NCBI RefSeq assembly: GCF_947503045.1
Contig: NZ_CANNCF010000001.1
Span: forward strand, 1,364,001-1,428,000
Source: an uncultured Tateyamaria sp.
GTDB taxonomy: Bacteria > Pseudomonadota > Alphaproteobacteria > Rhodobacterales > Rhodobacteraceae
Direction of reading: 5' to 3'
Length of the DNA: 64,000 nucleotides
Shown here: positions 8,595 through 18,900 of the stretch, in pieces
Layout of the letters: each line of letters begins with the position of its first letter
Numbering within the stretch: the stretch's first letter is position 1
The notes under the pieces: generated by a model
The model's database searches: none
Told to the model about the DNA's origin: nothing
What the model saw: the letters and a program-made list of their open reading frames with translations, nothing else
Translations under genes and position numbers: made by a program

Positions 8595-9840
8595 ATACGC
8601 CCCGCTCGAACTGCCTGAAGATCCCAAGCTTGCAGGGAACATCATGCATTTTGCCCGTGCGCTGCGCCGTGCCGGAATTCCCATCGGACCGGGACGTTTG
8701 ATCGATGCCATCGAGGCCGTCAATGCGGCAGGGTTCACCGAACGGCGCGACTTTTACTGGACGCTGCATGCCTGTTTCGTCTCGCGACCCGAACACCGCG
8801 CGGTCTTTGCCCAGATCTTTCGCCTCTACTGGCGCGATCCGCGTTATCTTGAGCACATGATGGCCGCAATGCTGCCGGCCGTGCGCGGGGTGCAGGAGGA
8901 TCGCGGGGCACAGGCGGCGGAAAAACGGGCTGCCGAGGCGTTGCTGGATGGCGCCGTCGCACCCGACCTTCCGGAGGACGAAGAAGAGCAGGGCACCGAG
9001 ATCGAGATTGACGCCTCACTGACCACCTCTGCCGAGGAAAAGCTGAAAACCCTTGATTTTGAGCAGATGAGCACCGCCGAGATGGCGCAGGCCAAGGCGA
9101 TGCTGGCCCGGATGCGTCTGCCCATTGATCCCATGCCCTCCCGCCGTGCCCGGCACGCCGCGCGCGGGCGCGTTGACCCGGGTCGCACGCTGCGCGCCGC
9201 TATGCGCTTTGGCGGCGAGATGCGCGATCTGAAATGGAAAACGCCGAAACCGCGCTATCCCAACCTTGTGGTGCTGTGCGATATCTCTGGCTCGATGAGC
9301 CAGTATTCCCGCGTGGTGCTGCATTTCCTGCATGCGGTGAGCAATGCCAAGGGGGCGGGTTGGGCGCGGGTGCATGCGTTTACCTTTGGCACGCGGCTGA
9401 CCAATATCACCCGGCATCTGGCGACCCGCGATGTGGATACGGCCCTGCGCGCTGCCGGGGCCGAGGCGCAGGATTGGGAAGGTGGCACGCGGATCGGGAC
9501 CTGCCTTGAGGCCTTCAACCGCGATTGGTCGCGTCGGGTACTGGGGCAGGGGGCAGTTGTGCTGCTGATCACCGACGGGCTGGACCGGGACGATCCGGAT
9601 GCGCTGGCCCGTCAGATGCAGCGCCTGCACCTGTCCGCCCGTCGCCTGATCTGGATCAACCCGTTGTTGCGCTGGGATGAATTCGCGCCCAAGGCGCGCG
9701 GGATCGCTGCCATGCTGCCCCATGTGGACAGCTTTCGCGCGGGCCACTCGATTGCGTCGCTGGAAGAGTTGGCGGAGGTGATTTCGCGCCGCGATGATGT
9801 GGGGCAGCGGGATCGCCTGATGCGGATGTTGTCAGATTGA
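8587..9840 (+). CDS. CoxE-like VWA domain protein
   Basis: 417 residues from the ATG at 8587, which overlaps the end of the P-loop gene. The N-terminal half includes FARALRRAGIPIGPGR, typical of CoxE-like proteins. The C-terminal VWA domain starts at NLVVLCDISGSMSQYS with an intact MIDAS (DxSxS), followed by WEGGTRIGTCL and VLLITDGLDRDD. It is the probable partner of the MoxR ATPase. In characterised systems the pair inserts or activates metal centres. A small hairpin (GCGCC-ttgc-GGCGC) directly follows the stop at 9841. Confidence 0.9.
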   Translation: MPEYAPLELPEDPKLAGNIMHFARALRRAGIPIGPGRLIDAIEAVNAAGFTERRDFYWTLHACFVSRPEHRAVFAQIFRLYWRDPRYLEHMMAAMLPAVRGVQEDRGAQAAEKRAAEALLDGAVAPDLPEDEEEQGTEIEIDASLTTSAEEKLKTLDFEQMSTAEMAQAKAMLARMRLPIDPMPSRRARHAARGRVDPGRTLRAAMRFGGEMRDLKWKTPKPRYPNLVVLCDISGSMSQYSRVVLHFLHAVSNAKGAGWARVHAFTFGTRLTNITRHLATRDVDTALRAAGAEAQDWEGGTRIGTCLEAFNRDWSRRVLGQGAVVLLITDGLDRDDPDALARQMQRLHLSARRLIWINPLLRWDEFAPKARGIAAMLPHVDSFRAGHSIASLEELAEVISRRDDVGQRDRLMRMLSD

Positions 9841-9854
9841 GCGCCTTGCGGCGC
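9841..9854 (+). terminator. Weak hairpin after the VWA gene
   Basis: GCGCC-ttgc-GGCGC followed by an A/T-rich stretch (attacatttattattt). It directly follows the plus-strand stop codon and lies in the 221-base convergent gap before purL. The stem is only five pairs, so termination is plausible but not certain. Confidence 0.4.
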
Positions 9855-10061
9855 ATTACATTTATTATTTGGCGCTTCGGGTCTCACCAAAACCAAGGTG
9901 TCCGAGCCGCCGTCACATGATCTTTGGCGTGACAGGGGATGGTCTGCCATTCAAGCAGAAATACGGTTTCCTCTGGTCAGGGACCCTCCGCATTTCAGCT
10001 TGAGTGTCAGCCCATCCCCTGTCCCTTGGCGATCAAGCGACGGCGGCTCCGAAACCAAGGG

Positions 10062-12221
10062 TCAGGCGAAGGTGTCTGCGAAGGTGGTGCGATAGATTGC
10101 GCTGAGCTCGGACAGGGGGGCGCAGGACTGGCCCATCCACACGGTGTCGCCGCTGAACTTGCCCACGGTCTGGATCGGCACGCCTGCTTGACCGGCGGCG
10201 ATCATCAGCGCCTCGGCCTTGTCAAAGCTGCAGGCCACCAGATAGCGCCCCTGATCCTCGCCAAAGAGGGTTGCGGTGTCGCTGCTGTCGAGCACAAGGC
10301 CGACGCCCGAGGCTTCGGCCAGTTCGAACGCGGCCAGTGCCAGCCCGCCGTCGCTGAGGTCGGTGCAGGCGTTGATCAGAGCACGGTTGGCGCGGATGAA
10401 ATTGCCGTTGCGCTTTTCCGCATCCAGATCGACCGGAGGTGCGTCGCCTTCGGCGCGGTTGAACACTTTGGCCAGCAGGGCGGATTGGCCCATATGCCCG
10501 GCACTTTCGCCGATCAGGACGGCCAGATGCCCCTCGCGGACATCGCAGCCGATCATGTCATCGGGGTGCGCGATCAGACCCACGGCCCCGATGGTCGGGG
10601 TGGGCAGGATCGCAGCACCATCGGTTTCGTTGTAAAGCGAGACGTTGCCCGACACGATGGGCATATCGAGTGCTGCGACCGCTTCGCCGATGCCTTGTAT
10701 CGCGCCGACCAGCTGGCCCATGATCTCGGGTTTTTCGGGGTTGCCGAAGTTGAGGTTGTCCGTGGTTGCCAGCGGCGTGGCACCGGTGGCGGTCAGGTTG
10801 CGATAGGCCTCGGCCACCGCCTGTTTGCCGCCCATGACCGGGTTGGCCTGCACGTAGCGCGGCGTCACATCCGAGGTGAAAGCGAGCGATTTGTCGGTGC
10901 CGTGCACGCGGATGATCCCGGCCCCGATGCCCGGCGTGCGGGCGCTGTCGGCCATGACCATCGTGTCATATTGTTCAAACACCCAGGCCTTGGAGGCGTA
11001 GTTGGGGCAGGCCAGCAGCGCCTTGAGCCCGTCGATGGGATCGACATTGACCACATCATCCATCGGCGCAGGCGCCGGGGTCGGCACCCAGGGGCGGTCA
11101 TATTCGGGGGCGGTCGAGGCCAGTTTGGACAGCGGCAGATCGGCCTTGGTCTCGCCGTTGAGTTGGATCAGGAACCGGTCCTCTGCGATGGTTTCGCCGA
11201 CGATGGCAAAGTCCAGGTCCCATTTGTCGAACACGGCCTTGGCCTCGGCCTCAAGCTCGGGGCGCAACACCATCAGCATGCGTTCCTGAGACTCGCTGAG
11301 CATCATTTCGTAGGCCGTCATCGCGGTTTCGCGCACCGGCACTTTTTCAAGGTCAAGGCGTACGCCAAGGCCGCCCTTGTCGCCCATTTCGACGGCAGAG
11401 CAGGTGAGGCCGGCGGCCCCCATGTCCTGAATGGAGATGACAGCGCCCGTGGCCATCAGCTCAAGCGTCGCTTCCATCAGCCGCTTTTCGGTGAAGGGGT
11501 CGCCGACCTGAACGGTGGGCCGTTTGTCTTCGATGGTGTCGTCGAATTCGGCGGATGCCATGGTGGCGCCGCCGACGCCGTCGCGGCCCGTTTTGGCACC
11601 AAGGTAGACCACAGGCATGCCGACACCGGAGGCGGCAGAGTAGAAAATCTTGTCCGCATCCGCGAGACCGGCGGCAAAGGCATTCACAAGGCAGTTGCCA
11701 TTGTAGGCCGGATCAAAGCGCACTTCGCCACCCACGCAAGGTACGCCGAAGGCGTTGCCGTAGCCGCCGACGCCTGCAACGACGCCGTGCACCAGTTGCC
11801 GGGTTTTGGGATGGTCGGGTTCACCAAAGGACAGCGCGTTCATCGCAGCAATCGGGCGTGCGCCCATGGTGAAGACATCGCGCAGGATGCCGCCCACGCC
11901 AGTGGCCGCACCCTGATAGGGTTCGATGTAGCTGGGGTGGTTGTGGGACTCCATCTTGAAGACCACGGCCTGACCGTCGCCGATATCCACGACGCCTGCA
12001 TTCTCGCCGGGGCCGCAGATCACTTGCGGGCCGTCCGTAGGCAGGGTGCGCAGCCACTTTTTGGAGGATTTGTAGGAACAGTGTTCGTTCCACATCGCTG
12101 AAAAGATACCGAGTTCGGTGAAGGTCGGCGTGCGCCCGATGATGTCGAGGATGCGCGCGTATTCATCGGGGCTGAGGCCGTGGCTGGCGATCAACTCATC
12201 GGTAATCTGTGGTTCTTGCAT
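10062..12221 (-). CDS. purL: Phosphoribosylformylglycinamidine synthase subunit PurL
   Basis: 719 residues, the length of the small PurL of the PurLQS complex rather than the 1300-residue fused enzyme. Motifs include [38 protein letters not shown] (ATP/Mg site), [10 protein letters not shown] and [10 protein letters not shown]. It makes FGAM from FGAR in purine synthesis, with ammonia from PurQ. purQ and purS are not in this window. It is convergent with the moxR-VWA operon and downstream of the MscS gene on the same strand. Confidence 0.96.
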   Translation of the reverse strand: MQEPQITDELIASHGLSPDEYARILDIIGRTPTFTELGIFSAMWNEHCSYKSSKKWLRTLPTDGPQVICGPGENAGVVDIGDGQAVVFKMESHNHPSYIEPYQGAATGVGGILRDVFTMGARPIAAMNALSFGEPDHPKTRQLVHGVVAGVGGYGNAFGVPCVGGEVRFDPAYNGNCLVNAFAAGLADADKIFYSAASGVGMPVVYLGAKTGRDGVGGATMASAEFDDTIEDKRPTVQVGDPFTEKRLMEATLELMATGAVISIQDMGAAGLTCSAVEMGDKGGLGVRLDLEKVPVRETAMTAYEMMLSESQERMLMVLRPELEAEAKAVFDKWDLDFAIVGETIAEDRFLIQLNGETKADLPLSKLASTAPEYDRPWVPTPAPAPMDDVVNVDPIDGLKALLACPNYASKAWVFEQYDTMVMADSARTPGIGAGIIRVHGTDKSLAFTSDVTPRYVQANPVMGGKQAVAEAYRNLTATGATPLATTDNLNFGNPEKPEIMGQLVGAIQGIGEAVAALDMPIVSGNVSLYNETDGAAILPTPTIGAVGLIAHPDDMIGCDVREGHLAVLIGESAGHMGQSALLAKVFNRAEGDAPPVDLDAEKRNGNFIRANRALINACTDLSDGGLALAAFELAEASGVGLVLDSSDTATLFGEDQGRYLVACSFDKAEALMIAAGQAGVPIQTVGKFSGDTVWMGQSCAPLSELSAIYRTTFADTFA

Positions 12222-12329
12222 GTCTGGCCCCCGTCTTCTTGGGGGGCTTTTAGGACAAGGCCGAGGTGGGGGAAAGTGGTGAAACGCCCATCATGGCGCG
12301 TGTGCGCCCGCGAAACCGGGGCGGCCCCG

Positions 12330-14621
12330 TCAATCGCCCGGTTTGTCGGCTGCTGGAGCGGCCGCTGTCTGTTCCTGAGCCGCTTGAGTTGCGGCAGCGG
12401 CGATGGCCTGTTTTTCGGCATCCGTCAGCTTGTCATGTTCGTCCATGCCGGGCAGGGCCACGCGCACCTCGCGGCGTGCAAATTCGATCCCGTTGGCCTC
12501 GAACGCGGCATTCACGCGGTTGTAGATTTCCTTGCGGATGGTGAACTGCGTGCCCGGCTTGGCCATGAATTTGCCCCGGATCACGATGCCGACATCATCA
12601 AATTCGAACACGCCTTGCGATTTGAACGGCTGCAGGAAGTCGTCGCCATAAATCTCGTGCTGCAGCATGTCCTGCCCGATCTTCTTGAACAGCTTGCGTA
12701 CCTTTTCCGGATCGGTGCCGAAGGGCACGGTAAAGCGCAGCTTCATGATCACCCAATCGCGCGAGAAATTGGTGATCTTGGGGATTTCGCCGTAGGGCAG
12801 CGTGTGCACCGGCCCTTTGTGGTGGCGCAACTGCATGGAGCGGATCGAGATCTTTTCCACCGTGCCCATGGTGCCATTCACGTCGACATATTCCCCGGTG
12901 CGGAAGGCGTCATCGATGAGAAAGAAGATGCCCGACACCACGTCCGAAACCAGCTTTTGCGCGCCGAAACCGATGGCCAAACCGACGATACCGGCACCGG
13001 CGAGCAGCGGGGTTGTATCGACGCCCACATTTGAGAGCGCGAGCAGCACGAACAGGACCACAATGGCCGTCTGTGCGACCCCAAGGATCAGCGGCAGGAC
13101 GGTGGACAGGCGCGAGCCGCCTGCGCCGCCGCCGTCGCCCGTATCTTCGGTGTCAGGGTCATAGCCTGCCGAGGTCTGTTCCTGCGCCAATTTGCGGTTG
13201 ATGTAGAGCGAGACCAGTTCGTAGACGATGTAGCCGACCGAGATGATCATCAGGAACTGGATCATGCTGCCCGCCAGCCGTTCGCCCACGCCCGCCGAGG
13301 CCAAGCCGCCCGGCGTCATGCCCCAGAACCGCCCGATGATCAGCAGCACGATGCCAAACACGATCACGCGTCCAATGCGGATGTAGGAGCGTTTGGCGGC
13401 GTAGTGCGCGCGTTCGGCGATGGGCCCTTCGCCTGTCATTGGGGGCGACAGGTGATGCACAAGCCCACGGATCAGCGTGTCCATCGCCGGGGCAAACAGC
13501 AGCAGGGTCATGGTCTTGTAATGCGGCAGGCTGCCGAGGAGGGCGAAGTTGCCGTAGCTGACCACGATATTGACCACCCACCATGTTCCGATGGACACAG
13601 CGAGGCCAAAGATCGGAAAGGCGCGCGCGATGCGATCCTCCATCGGGCTGACATCCGGTTCGGCGCCGCGCATCATCTGCACAAGCCCCGCGCGGTAGCG
13701 CCAGATGATGACGGCAATGTAGATGTGCACGCCAAGGTTCAGCCAAAAGCCGAGCCGTGTTTCCCCGCCCGGCACACCATTGGCCGCGTTGAAGGAGAGG
13801 ATGAAGAATGAAGCGCCGATCAGAAAGGCCAGCCAGCGGGTGTGAAACACCATTGCGCTGGCAGTGACATTGTCGGTGTGCACAATCCGGTAGGCCGGGT
13901 TGTCCGGCGCCATCAGAAACCGCGAAACCGCCGCCGCCATGCGTGGCAGCACAATCATCATCGGGGCAACGGTTGAGATGAAGGGGCGGTAGAATTCGGG
14001 TACAATGTTGTGCGTCACAATGTACGCAACCGTGGCAAACACGGCCACGGCGCCGATCTGGCCGGCCAGCCGCTTGAACAGCAGCGTAACCGCCTCGCGC
14101 ATCGTGGCATCTGCGTGCCGTTCGCGGGGCAGTTCCAACCAGGGGCGTACGAGACGGCGAAACAGCACCTCGACGATACCTGCGGCAGCGATCACCCCTG
14201 CCAGAGCCATGGCAAGGGACATGAGCCCCGATACGCCAAGGAAATTGAAAAAGCGGGCAAAGGCCTCGCCTTGTTTGGTGAACAGGATGGGCAGGCGTCT
14301 GACGGATTCTGTTACTGTCTCGACCGCGCCGCTGGTGGCGTGGAAAAAGAACTCTGACAGGCCTGCGGCGTCTTCCTCTTCGACTGCGGCTTGCGTGTCG
14401 AGCTGGGCAAGCAGCAGCGCGCGCACTTCGCTGTCGCTGAGGCGGGAGATCAGTGCATTGGCCGCCTCCGGGGTCAGCGGGTCGGGCAATTCGACAGTTG
14501 TTGCGGTTGCGTCATCCGATCCGGGCAGGGTCACCAGCGACTGCGCAAACGCGCCGCTTGCCATCACAACACAGAGCAGGATCGCCAGGGCCTGCATCAC
14601 CAACTTGTCAATTTTCATCAT
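12330..14621 (-). CDS. Large mechanosensitive channel, MscS family
   Basis: About 763 residues; the ATG at 14621 (or the next codon) follows a GGGGAC Shine-Dalgarno sequence and begins a signal peptide ending near AFAQS. A periplasmic segment is followed by around ten hydrophobic segments. The MscS core follows: LLAGAGIVGLAIGFGAQKLV (pore helix TM3), then the beta domain with VNGTMGTVEKISIRSM and LPYGEIPKITNFSRDW. The extra N-terminal membrane region resembles MscK/YbdG-like large channels. It is a likely osmotic safety valve of the inner membrane. Its C-terminus is Ala/Gln-rich. Confidence 0.9.
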   Translation of the reverse strand: MMKIDKLVMQALAILLCVVMASGAFAQSLVTLPGSDDATATTVELPDPLTPEAANALISRLSDSEVRALLLAQLDTQAAVEEEDAAGLSEFFFHATSGAVETVTESVRRLPILFTKQGEAFARFFNFLGVSGLMSLAMALAGVIAAAGIVEVLFRRLVRPWLELPRERHADATMREAVTLLFKRLAGQIGAVAVFATVAYIVTHNIVPEFYRPFISTVAPMMIVLPRMAAAVSRFLMAPDNPAYRIVHTDNVTASAMVFHTRWLAFLIGASFFILSFNAANGVPGGETRLGFWLNLGVHIYIAVIIWRYRAGLVQMMRGAEPDVSPMEDRIARAFPIFGLAVSIGTWWVVNIVVSYGNFALLGSLPHYKTMTLLLFAPAMDTLIRGLVHHLSPPMTGEGPIAERAHYAAKRSYIRIGRVIVFGIVLLIIGRFWGMTPGGLASAGVGERLAGSMIQFLMIISVGYIVYELVSLYINRKLAQEQTSAGYDPDTEDTGDGGGAGGSRLSTVLPLILGVAQTAIVVLFVLLALSNVGVDTTPLLAGAGIVGLAIGFGAQKLVSDVVSGIFFLIDDAFRTGEYVDVNGTMGTVEKISIRSMQLRHHKGPVHTLPYGEIPKITNFSRDWVIMKLRFTVPFGTDPEKVRKLFKKIGQDMLQHEIYGDDFLQPFKSQGVFEFDDVGIVIRGKFMAKPGTQFTIRKEIYNRVNAAFEANGIEFARREVRVALPGMDEHDKLTDAEKQAIAAAATQAAQEQTAAAPAADKPGD

Positions 14622-14720
14622 GTCCCCACACGGTAACGTGAGGAGCACATTGCGGCCCGGTTACGCATTTATGCAAGTGAATTTGCGAGGCGGAGCAAAG
14701 GACCGCGCAGGCGCATGGCC

Positions 14721-14799
14721 AAAAAAAAGGCCGAGCGCGAAGCTCGGCCAAGTCCAACAGGGAGGTATGAAGATGGCGCGGGAGCGCGTTGTCTTCATG
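14721..14799 (-). ncRNA. Candidate ~80-nt small RNA with anti-Shine-Dalgarno stretch
   Basis: Read on the minus strand: a hairpin with arms ATGAAGA/TCTTCAT (14798-14792 and 14773-14767), a single-stranded ACCTCCCTGTTGGACTT (14766-14750), then a strong intrinsic terminator, GGCCGAGC-ttcgc-GCTCGGCC (14749-14729), followed by eight T. A promoter matching the alphaproteobacterial sigma-70 pattern lies at the right distance: CTTGAA (14834-14829), 17 bases, CTAATT (14811-14806), placing the start near 14799. CCTCCCT could pair with ribosome-binding sites. It could instead be the 3' end of the LysR transcript. The assignment is inferred from structure only. Confidence 0.6.
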
Positions 14800-14805
14800 A
14801 TGGTG

Positions 14806-14834
14806 AATTAGGCGTCGCAATGCTGCGTTTCAAG
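14806..14834 (-). promoter_or_regulatory. Candidate sigma-70 promoter for the small RNA
   Basis: CTTGAA, 17-base spacer, CTAATT on the minus strand. Compared with the rhizobial consensus CTTGAC-N17-CTATAT it matches 5 of 6 and 4 of 6 bases. It lies between the LysR stop and the start of the predicted small RNA. Confidence 0.45.
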
Positions 14835-14884
14835 GCGGTTCGCGCACGCCACGCGGCATGGCCGCTATGCGCTGGGTGCATGGC

Positions 14885-15790
14885 TTAGAGGTTTTCTTTT
14901 GCTCTCAGCGCCTTGCGGTATGCGGTGATCTCTTCCTGTACGAAATCGCGGAAGGCAGCAATCCGCTTGGATTGGCGCAATTCCTCTGGGTAGGCCAGAA
15001 ATACCGGAATATCAGCCGACTCGATATCCGGCAGAATATGCACCAGGCGCGCGTCTTCGGCGCTGACATAATCTGGCAGGATGCCAATGCCCAGATCCTG
15101 CAACACGGCCTGCAACACGCCAAAGTAGTTGTTGACCGTCAGCAGGCTGCGCACCTCGTAGGTCAGCAGTTGTTGCACGAGGGTCGAACTGGCGCCCACT
15201 TGCGTGGCGTTCACACTTTGGCAGATCAGGCGGTGGTCGACGAAATCCTCAAGGGTTTCCGGCACGCCGTTTTCGTCCAGATAGGCCTGCGTGGCAAAGA
15301 GCTGCATCTTGACCGTCATCAGGCGCTTGCGGATCAGGTCGGCCTGGCTGGGTTCTTTCATGCGGATGGCAACGTCAGCCTCGCGCATGGGCAGATCGAG
15401 CACCCGTTCTTCCAGCATCAGATCGACACGCAGGTCGGGGTATTTGGCGTAGAGCTTGACCAGACGCGGGGCCAGCCACAGCGTGCCGAAGCCGATGGTC
15501 GAGGTTACGCGCAGATCGCCAAACACTTCCTCTTCGCTGTCGCGGATGCGGGCGCTGGCCGTGTCGAGCCGCTTGTTCATTGCCGTGGTGGCGTCAAACA
15601 GCAACTCGCCCTGTTCGGTCAGGATCAGCCCGCGCGCATGGCGATGGAACAGAGTGGCGTTCAGCGACTCCTCAAGCCCGCGAATCTGGCGCGACACGGC
15701 GGATTGGCTGAGGTTCAGCTTGTCGCCCGCATGGGTCAGGCTGCCCGCGTCAGCGACCGCGTGAAAAATGCGTAACTTGTCCCAATCCAT
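14885..15790 (-). CDS. LysR-family transcriptional regulator
   Basis: 301 residues from the ATG at 15790 (MDWDKLRIFHAVADAGSLT); the longer open frame upstream crosses the divergent promoter and is not LysR-like. The winged helix-turn-helix (LNLSQSAVSRQIRGLEE) is at residues 25-45 and a substrate-binding domain follows (TSTIGFGTLWLAPRL). It is divergent from the indolepyruvate oxidoreductase gene, the usual arrangement of a LysR protein and its target. A 19-base dyad with a T-N11-A core lies between them at 15892. The effector is unknown. Confidence 0.9.
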   Translation of the reverse strand: MDWDKLRIFHAVADAGSLTHAGDKLNLSQSAVSRQIRGLEESLNATLFHRHARGLILTEQGELLFDATTAMNKRLDTASARIRDSEEEVFGDLRVTSTIGFGTLWLAPRLVKLYAKYPDLRVDLMLEERVLDLPMREADVAIRMKEPSQADLIRKRLMTVKMQLFATQAYLDENGVPETLEDFVDHRLICQSVNATQVGASSTLVQQLLTYEVRSLLTVNNYFGVLQAVLQDLGIGILPDYVSAEDARLVHILPDIESADIPVFLAYPEELRQSKRIAAFRDFVQEEITAYRKALRAKENL

Positions 15791-15891
15791 TTTTGTGCAA
15801 TCCGTAAAGCTCGACCGATCATACCTGAGTTGATCCCATTTCACAGCCACGGCGCCAAAGGAACCGCTGGGTTGAAAAAATATTTGTATAC

Positions 15892-15910
15892 AGGTCAGCA
15901 TTAATGACCT
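15892..15910. promoter_or_regulatory. Dyad operator candidate (AGGTCA-N7-TGACCT)
   Basis: A perfect 6+6 inverted repeat, AGGTCAGCATTAATGACCT, whose core TCA-N7-TGA has the T-N11-A form of LysR sites. It is about 50-70 bases upstream of the oxidoreductase start and about 100 upstream of lysR, in an A/T-rich stretch. Binding by the adjacent LysR protein is inferred. Confidence 0.5.
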
Positions 15911-15960
15911 ATATTTGGGCGAAATATATGCAAGACTGATCGCGGCAGGGGAGGCCACGC

Positions 15961-18900
15961 ATGAGCACGCAAAAGATTTCCTTGAACGATCGCTATGACT
16001 TGGACAAAAGCCCGGTGCTTTTGAATGGCACACAGGCGCTTGTGCGCCTGATGATGATGCAAAAGGCGCGCGACAAGGCCGCCGGGCTGAACACGGCCGG
16101 TCTGGTCACCGGATATCGCGGATCTCCGCTGGGTGCGGTCGACATGCACATGACCCGCGCGTTGAAACCGCTGGCGGCCCACGACATCACCTTTCAGCCC
16201 GGCCTGAACGAAGACCTTGCCGCCACCGCCCTGTGGGGCAGCCAGCAGGCGGAACTGCGCGGCGAGGGCAAATATGACGGTGTCTTTGGCCTTTGGTATG
16301 GCAAGGGGCCGGGTGTGGATCGTTCCGGCGATGTGTTCAAACATGCCAACATGGCAGGATCATCACCCAGTGGCGGCGTGATCGTCGCGATGGGGGACGA
16401 TCACACCGGCGAGTCCTCGACCGTGCTGCACCAGTCCGAATGGGCGCTGGTGGATGCCTATATGCCCGTCGTTTCCCCTGCCGGTGTGCAGGAGATCATG
16501 GATTACGGTCTTTATGCCTGGGCGCTTAGCCGGTTTTCCGGGACGTGGGTTGGCCTCAAGACAATGAAAGACACGGTCGAGGCGACAAGTGTGGTTGATG
16601 GCGATCCACATCGCCTGTCCTTTGTTCATCCAGAATTCGACATGCCCGACGGTGGTTTGAACATTCGCCTGGTGGACGATCCGACCGCGATGGAAGCCCG
16701 CGTGATCGATAAAAAGCGGTTCGCGGCTGAGGCGTTTTCGCGTGCCAACAACATGGACAAGCGCGTCTGGGGCAAAACGGGGGCCAAAATCGGCTTTGTC
16801 GCGGCGGGCAAGAACTGGCTCGACCTCGTGCACGCGCTGTCGCTGCTCAACATCGACGAAAATGAGGCCGAGCGGCTGGGCATCACCACCTACAAGGTCG
16901 GCCAGACCTTTCCGCTGGACATGCAGGGGTTTCATGACTGGGCCGAGGGGCTCGATCTGATTGTTGTCGTTGAAGAAAAGCGCAAGCTGATCGAAGTGCA
17001 GATCAAGGAGGCCATTTTTGACGACCGTCAGGGCCGCAGGGTCTATGGCTGGTACAAGGGTGGCGCGGGCGGTTTGCACCGCGAGGAACTGTTCCCCACG
17101 CGCGGCGCGCTCGATCCGATCTGGATTGCCGAAAAACTGGGTGAAATCCTGATCGAAGAAGGGCGCGAGACCGACGGAATCTCTGCCGGTATGGCCATGC
17201 TGGACGAAGCGCGCCGGTCGGACAATGCCGAGGATATCGCGGCCCGTTTGCCCTATTTCTGCTCGGGTTGTCCGCACAATTCCTCGACCAAGGTGCCGGA
17301 TGGCAGCCGCGCCTATGCGGGCATTGGGTGCCACTACATGGTGCAATGGATGGAGCGCGAAACCATCGGCTACACCCATATGGGTGGTGAAGGCGCCAAC
17401 TGGATCGGCGAGGCGCCGTTTTCGAACCGAGCCCATGTGTTCCAGAACCTCGGCGATGGCACCTATAACCACTCCGGTGTGCAGGCGATCCGTGCGGCCC
17501 TCGCGGCTGGCACCACGATGACCTACAAGATCCTTTACAACGATGCGGTCGCGATGACCGGCGGGCAGGGCAACGATGGCGGTCTGGATGCCTACCGCAT
17601 CGTGGACGAGGTCCGTGCCATGGGCTGTGAACACGTGGCCGTGGTCTATGATGAGAAAGAGGATGTGGATGTGTCCCGCTTTCCCTCTGGCGTGCCGGTG
17701 CATGAACGCGCGGAATTGCAGATCGTGCAGGAACGGTTTGCAAAGACCGAAGGGGTCAGCGTCATTGTCTATGTACAGACCTGTGCCGCTGAAAAGCGGC
17801 GCCGCCGCAAACGCGGCACATTCCCGGATATCGACAAGCGCGTGTTCATCAACACGGATGTCTGCGAGGGCTGCGGCGATTGCGGGGTGCAATCCAACTG
17901 CGTGTCCATCGTGCCGGCCGAGACAGAACTGGGCCGCAAGCGGGCGATTGATCAGTCAAGCTGCAACAAGGATTTCTCGTGCCTCAAGGGGTTCTGTCCG
18001 TCCTTTGTAACCCTCGAGGGCGCGCAGGTGAAAAAGCAGGCCACCACCACGCTGGACCTGCCCGACCTGCCGATGCCCGACCTTCCAACGATCAACGGCA
18101 CGTGGAACGTGGTCATCACCGGGGTTGGCGGCACGGGCGTTGTTACCATCGGGGCCGTAATGGCACAGGCCGCCCATATCGATGGCAAGGGCGCGGGCAT
18201 GATGGAAATGGCGGGCCTCGCCCAAAAGGGTGGTGCGGTGCATATCCACTGCCGCCTTGCCAATGATCCAAGAGATATCAGTGCCATACGGGTCGCCACG
18301 GGCGAGGCGGATGCGCTGATCGGCGGCGATCTGGTGGTCAGTGCCGCGGCCAAGACGCTGGGTCTGACCGCATCGGGGCGCACGGGTGCCGTGGTCAACA
18401 GCCACGAGATCATCACCGGCGACTTCACCCGTAACACCGAATTTGCCCTGCCGTCCGATCGGCTCGCCCTGTCGCTTGAGGCGCGGATGCAGGGGCGGGT
18501 CGATATGTTCGATGCCTCTGATCTTGCGCGCGCGACGATGGGGGATTCCATATACTCCAACATGATGATCTTTGGCGCGGCGTGGCAGCGCGGTCTTGTG
18601 CCACTGTCGCTGGATGCGATCCAGCAGGCGATTGATCTGAACGGGACGGCGGTCGAGCGCAACAAACGCGCCTTTGACATAGGGCGCTGGGCGGTGCTGC
18701 ACAGCGAAGAGGCCGCGCGCGTGGCAGAGCCCAAAGTGGTGCAGATGCCCAAGACGCTGGAAGACAAGATCGCATATCGTGCCGACCATCTGGTGAAATA
18801 CCAGGGCAAACGGCTGGCCAAACGCTATCGCAAGCTGGTCGATGGCATCAGCGACATGGCGCTGAAAGAGGCGGTCGCCAAGGGCTATCACAAGCTGCTG

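Noticed and set aside
9939-12101. 720-codon open frame antisense to purL
   Set aside because: The minus strand carries intact PurL motifs over its whole length; the antisense product is His/Gly/Arg-rich with no family features.
14767-14811. Plus-strand mini-ORF MKMARERVVFMMVN with GGAGGT directly in front
   Set aside because: The GGAGG is the complement of the CCTCC of the predicted small RNA, and the start codon lies only one base past it, too close for initiation. The hairpin, terminator and promoter on the minus strand explain the sequence better.
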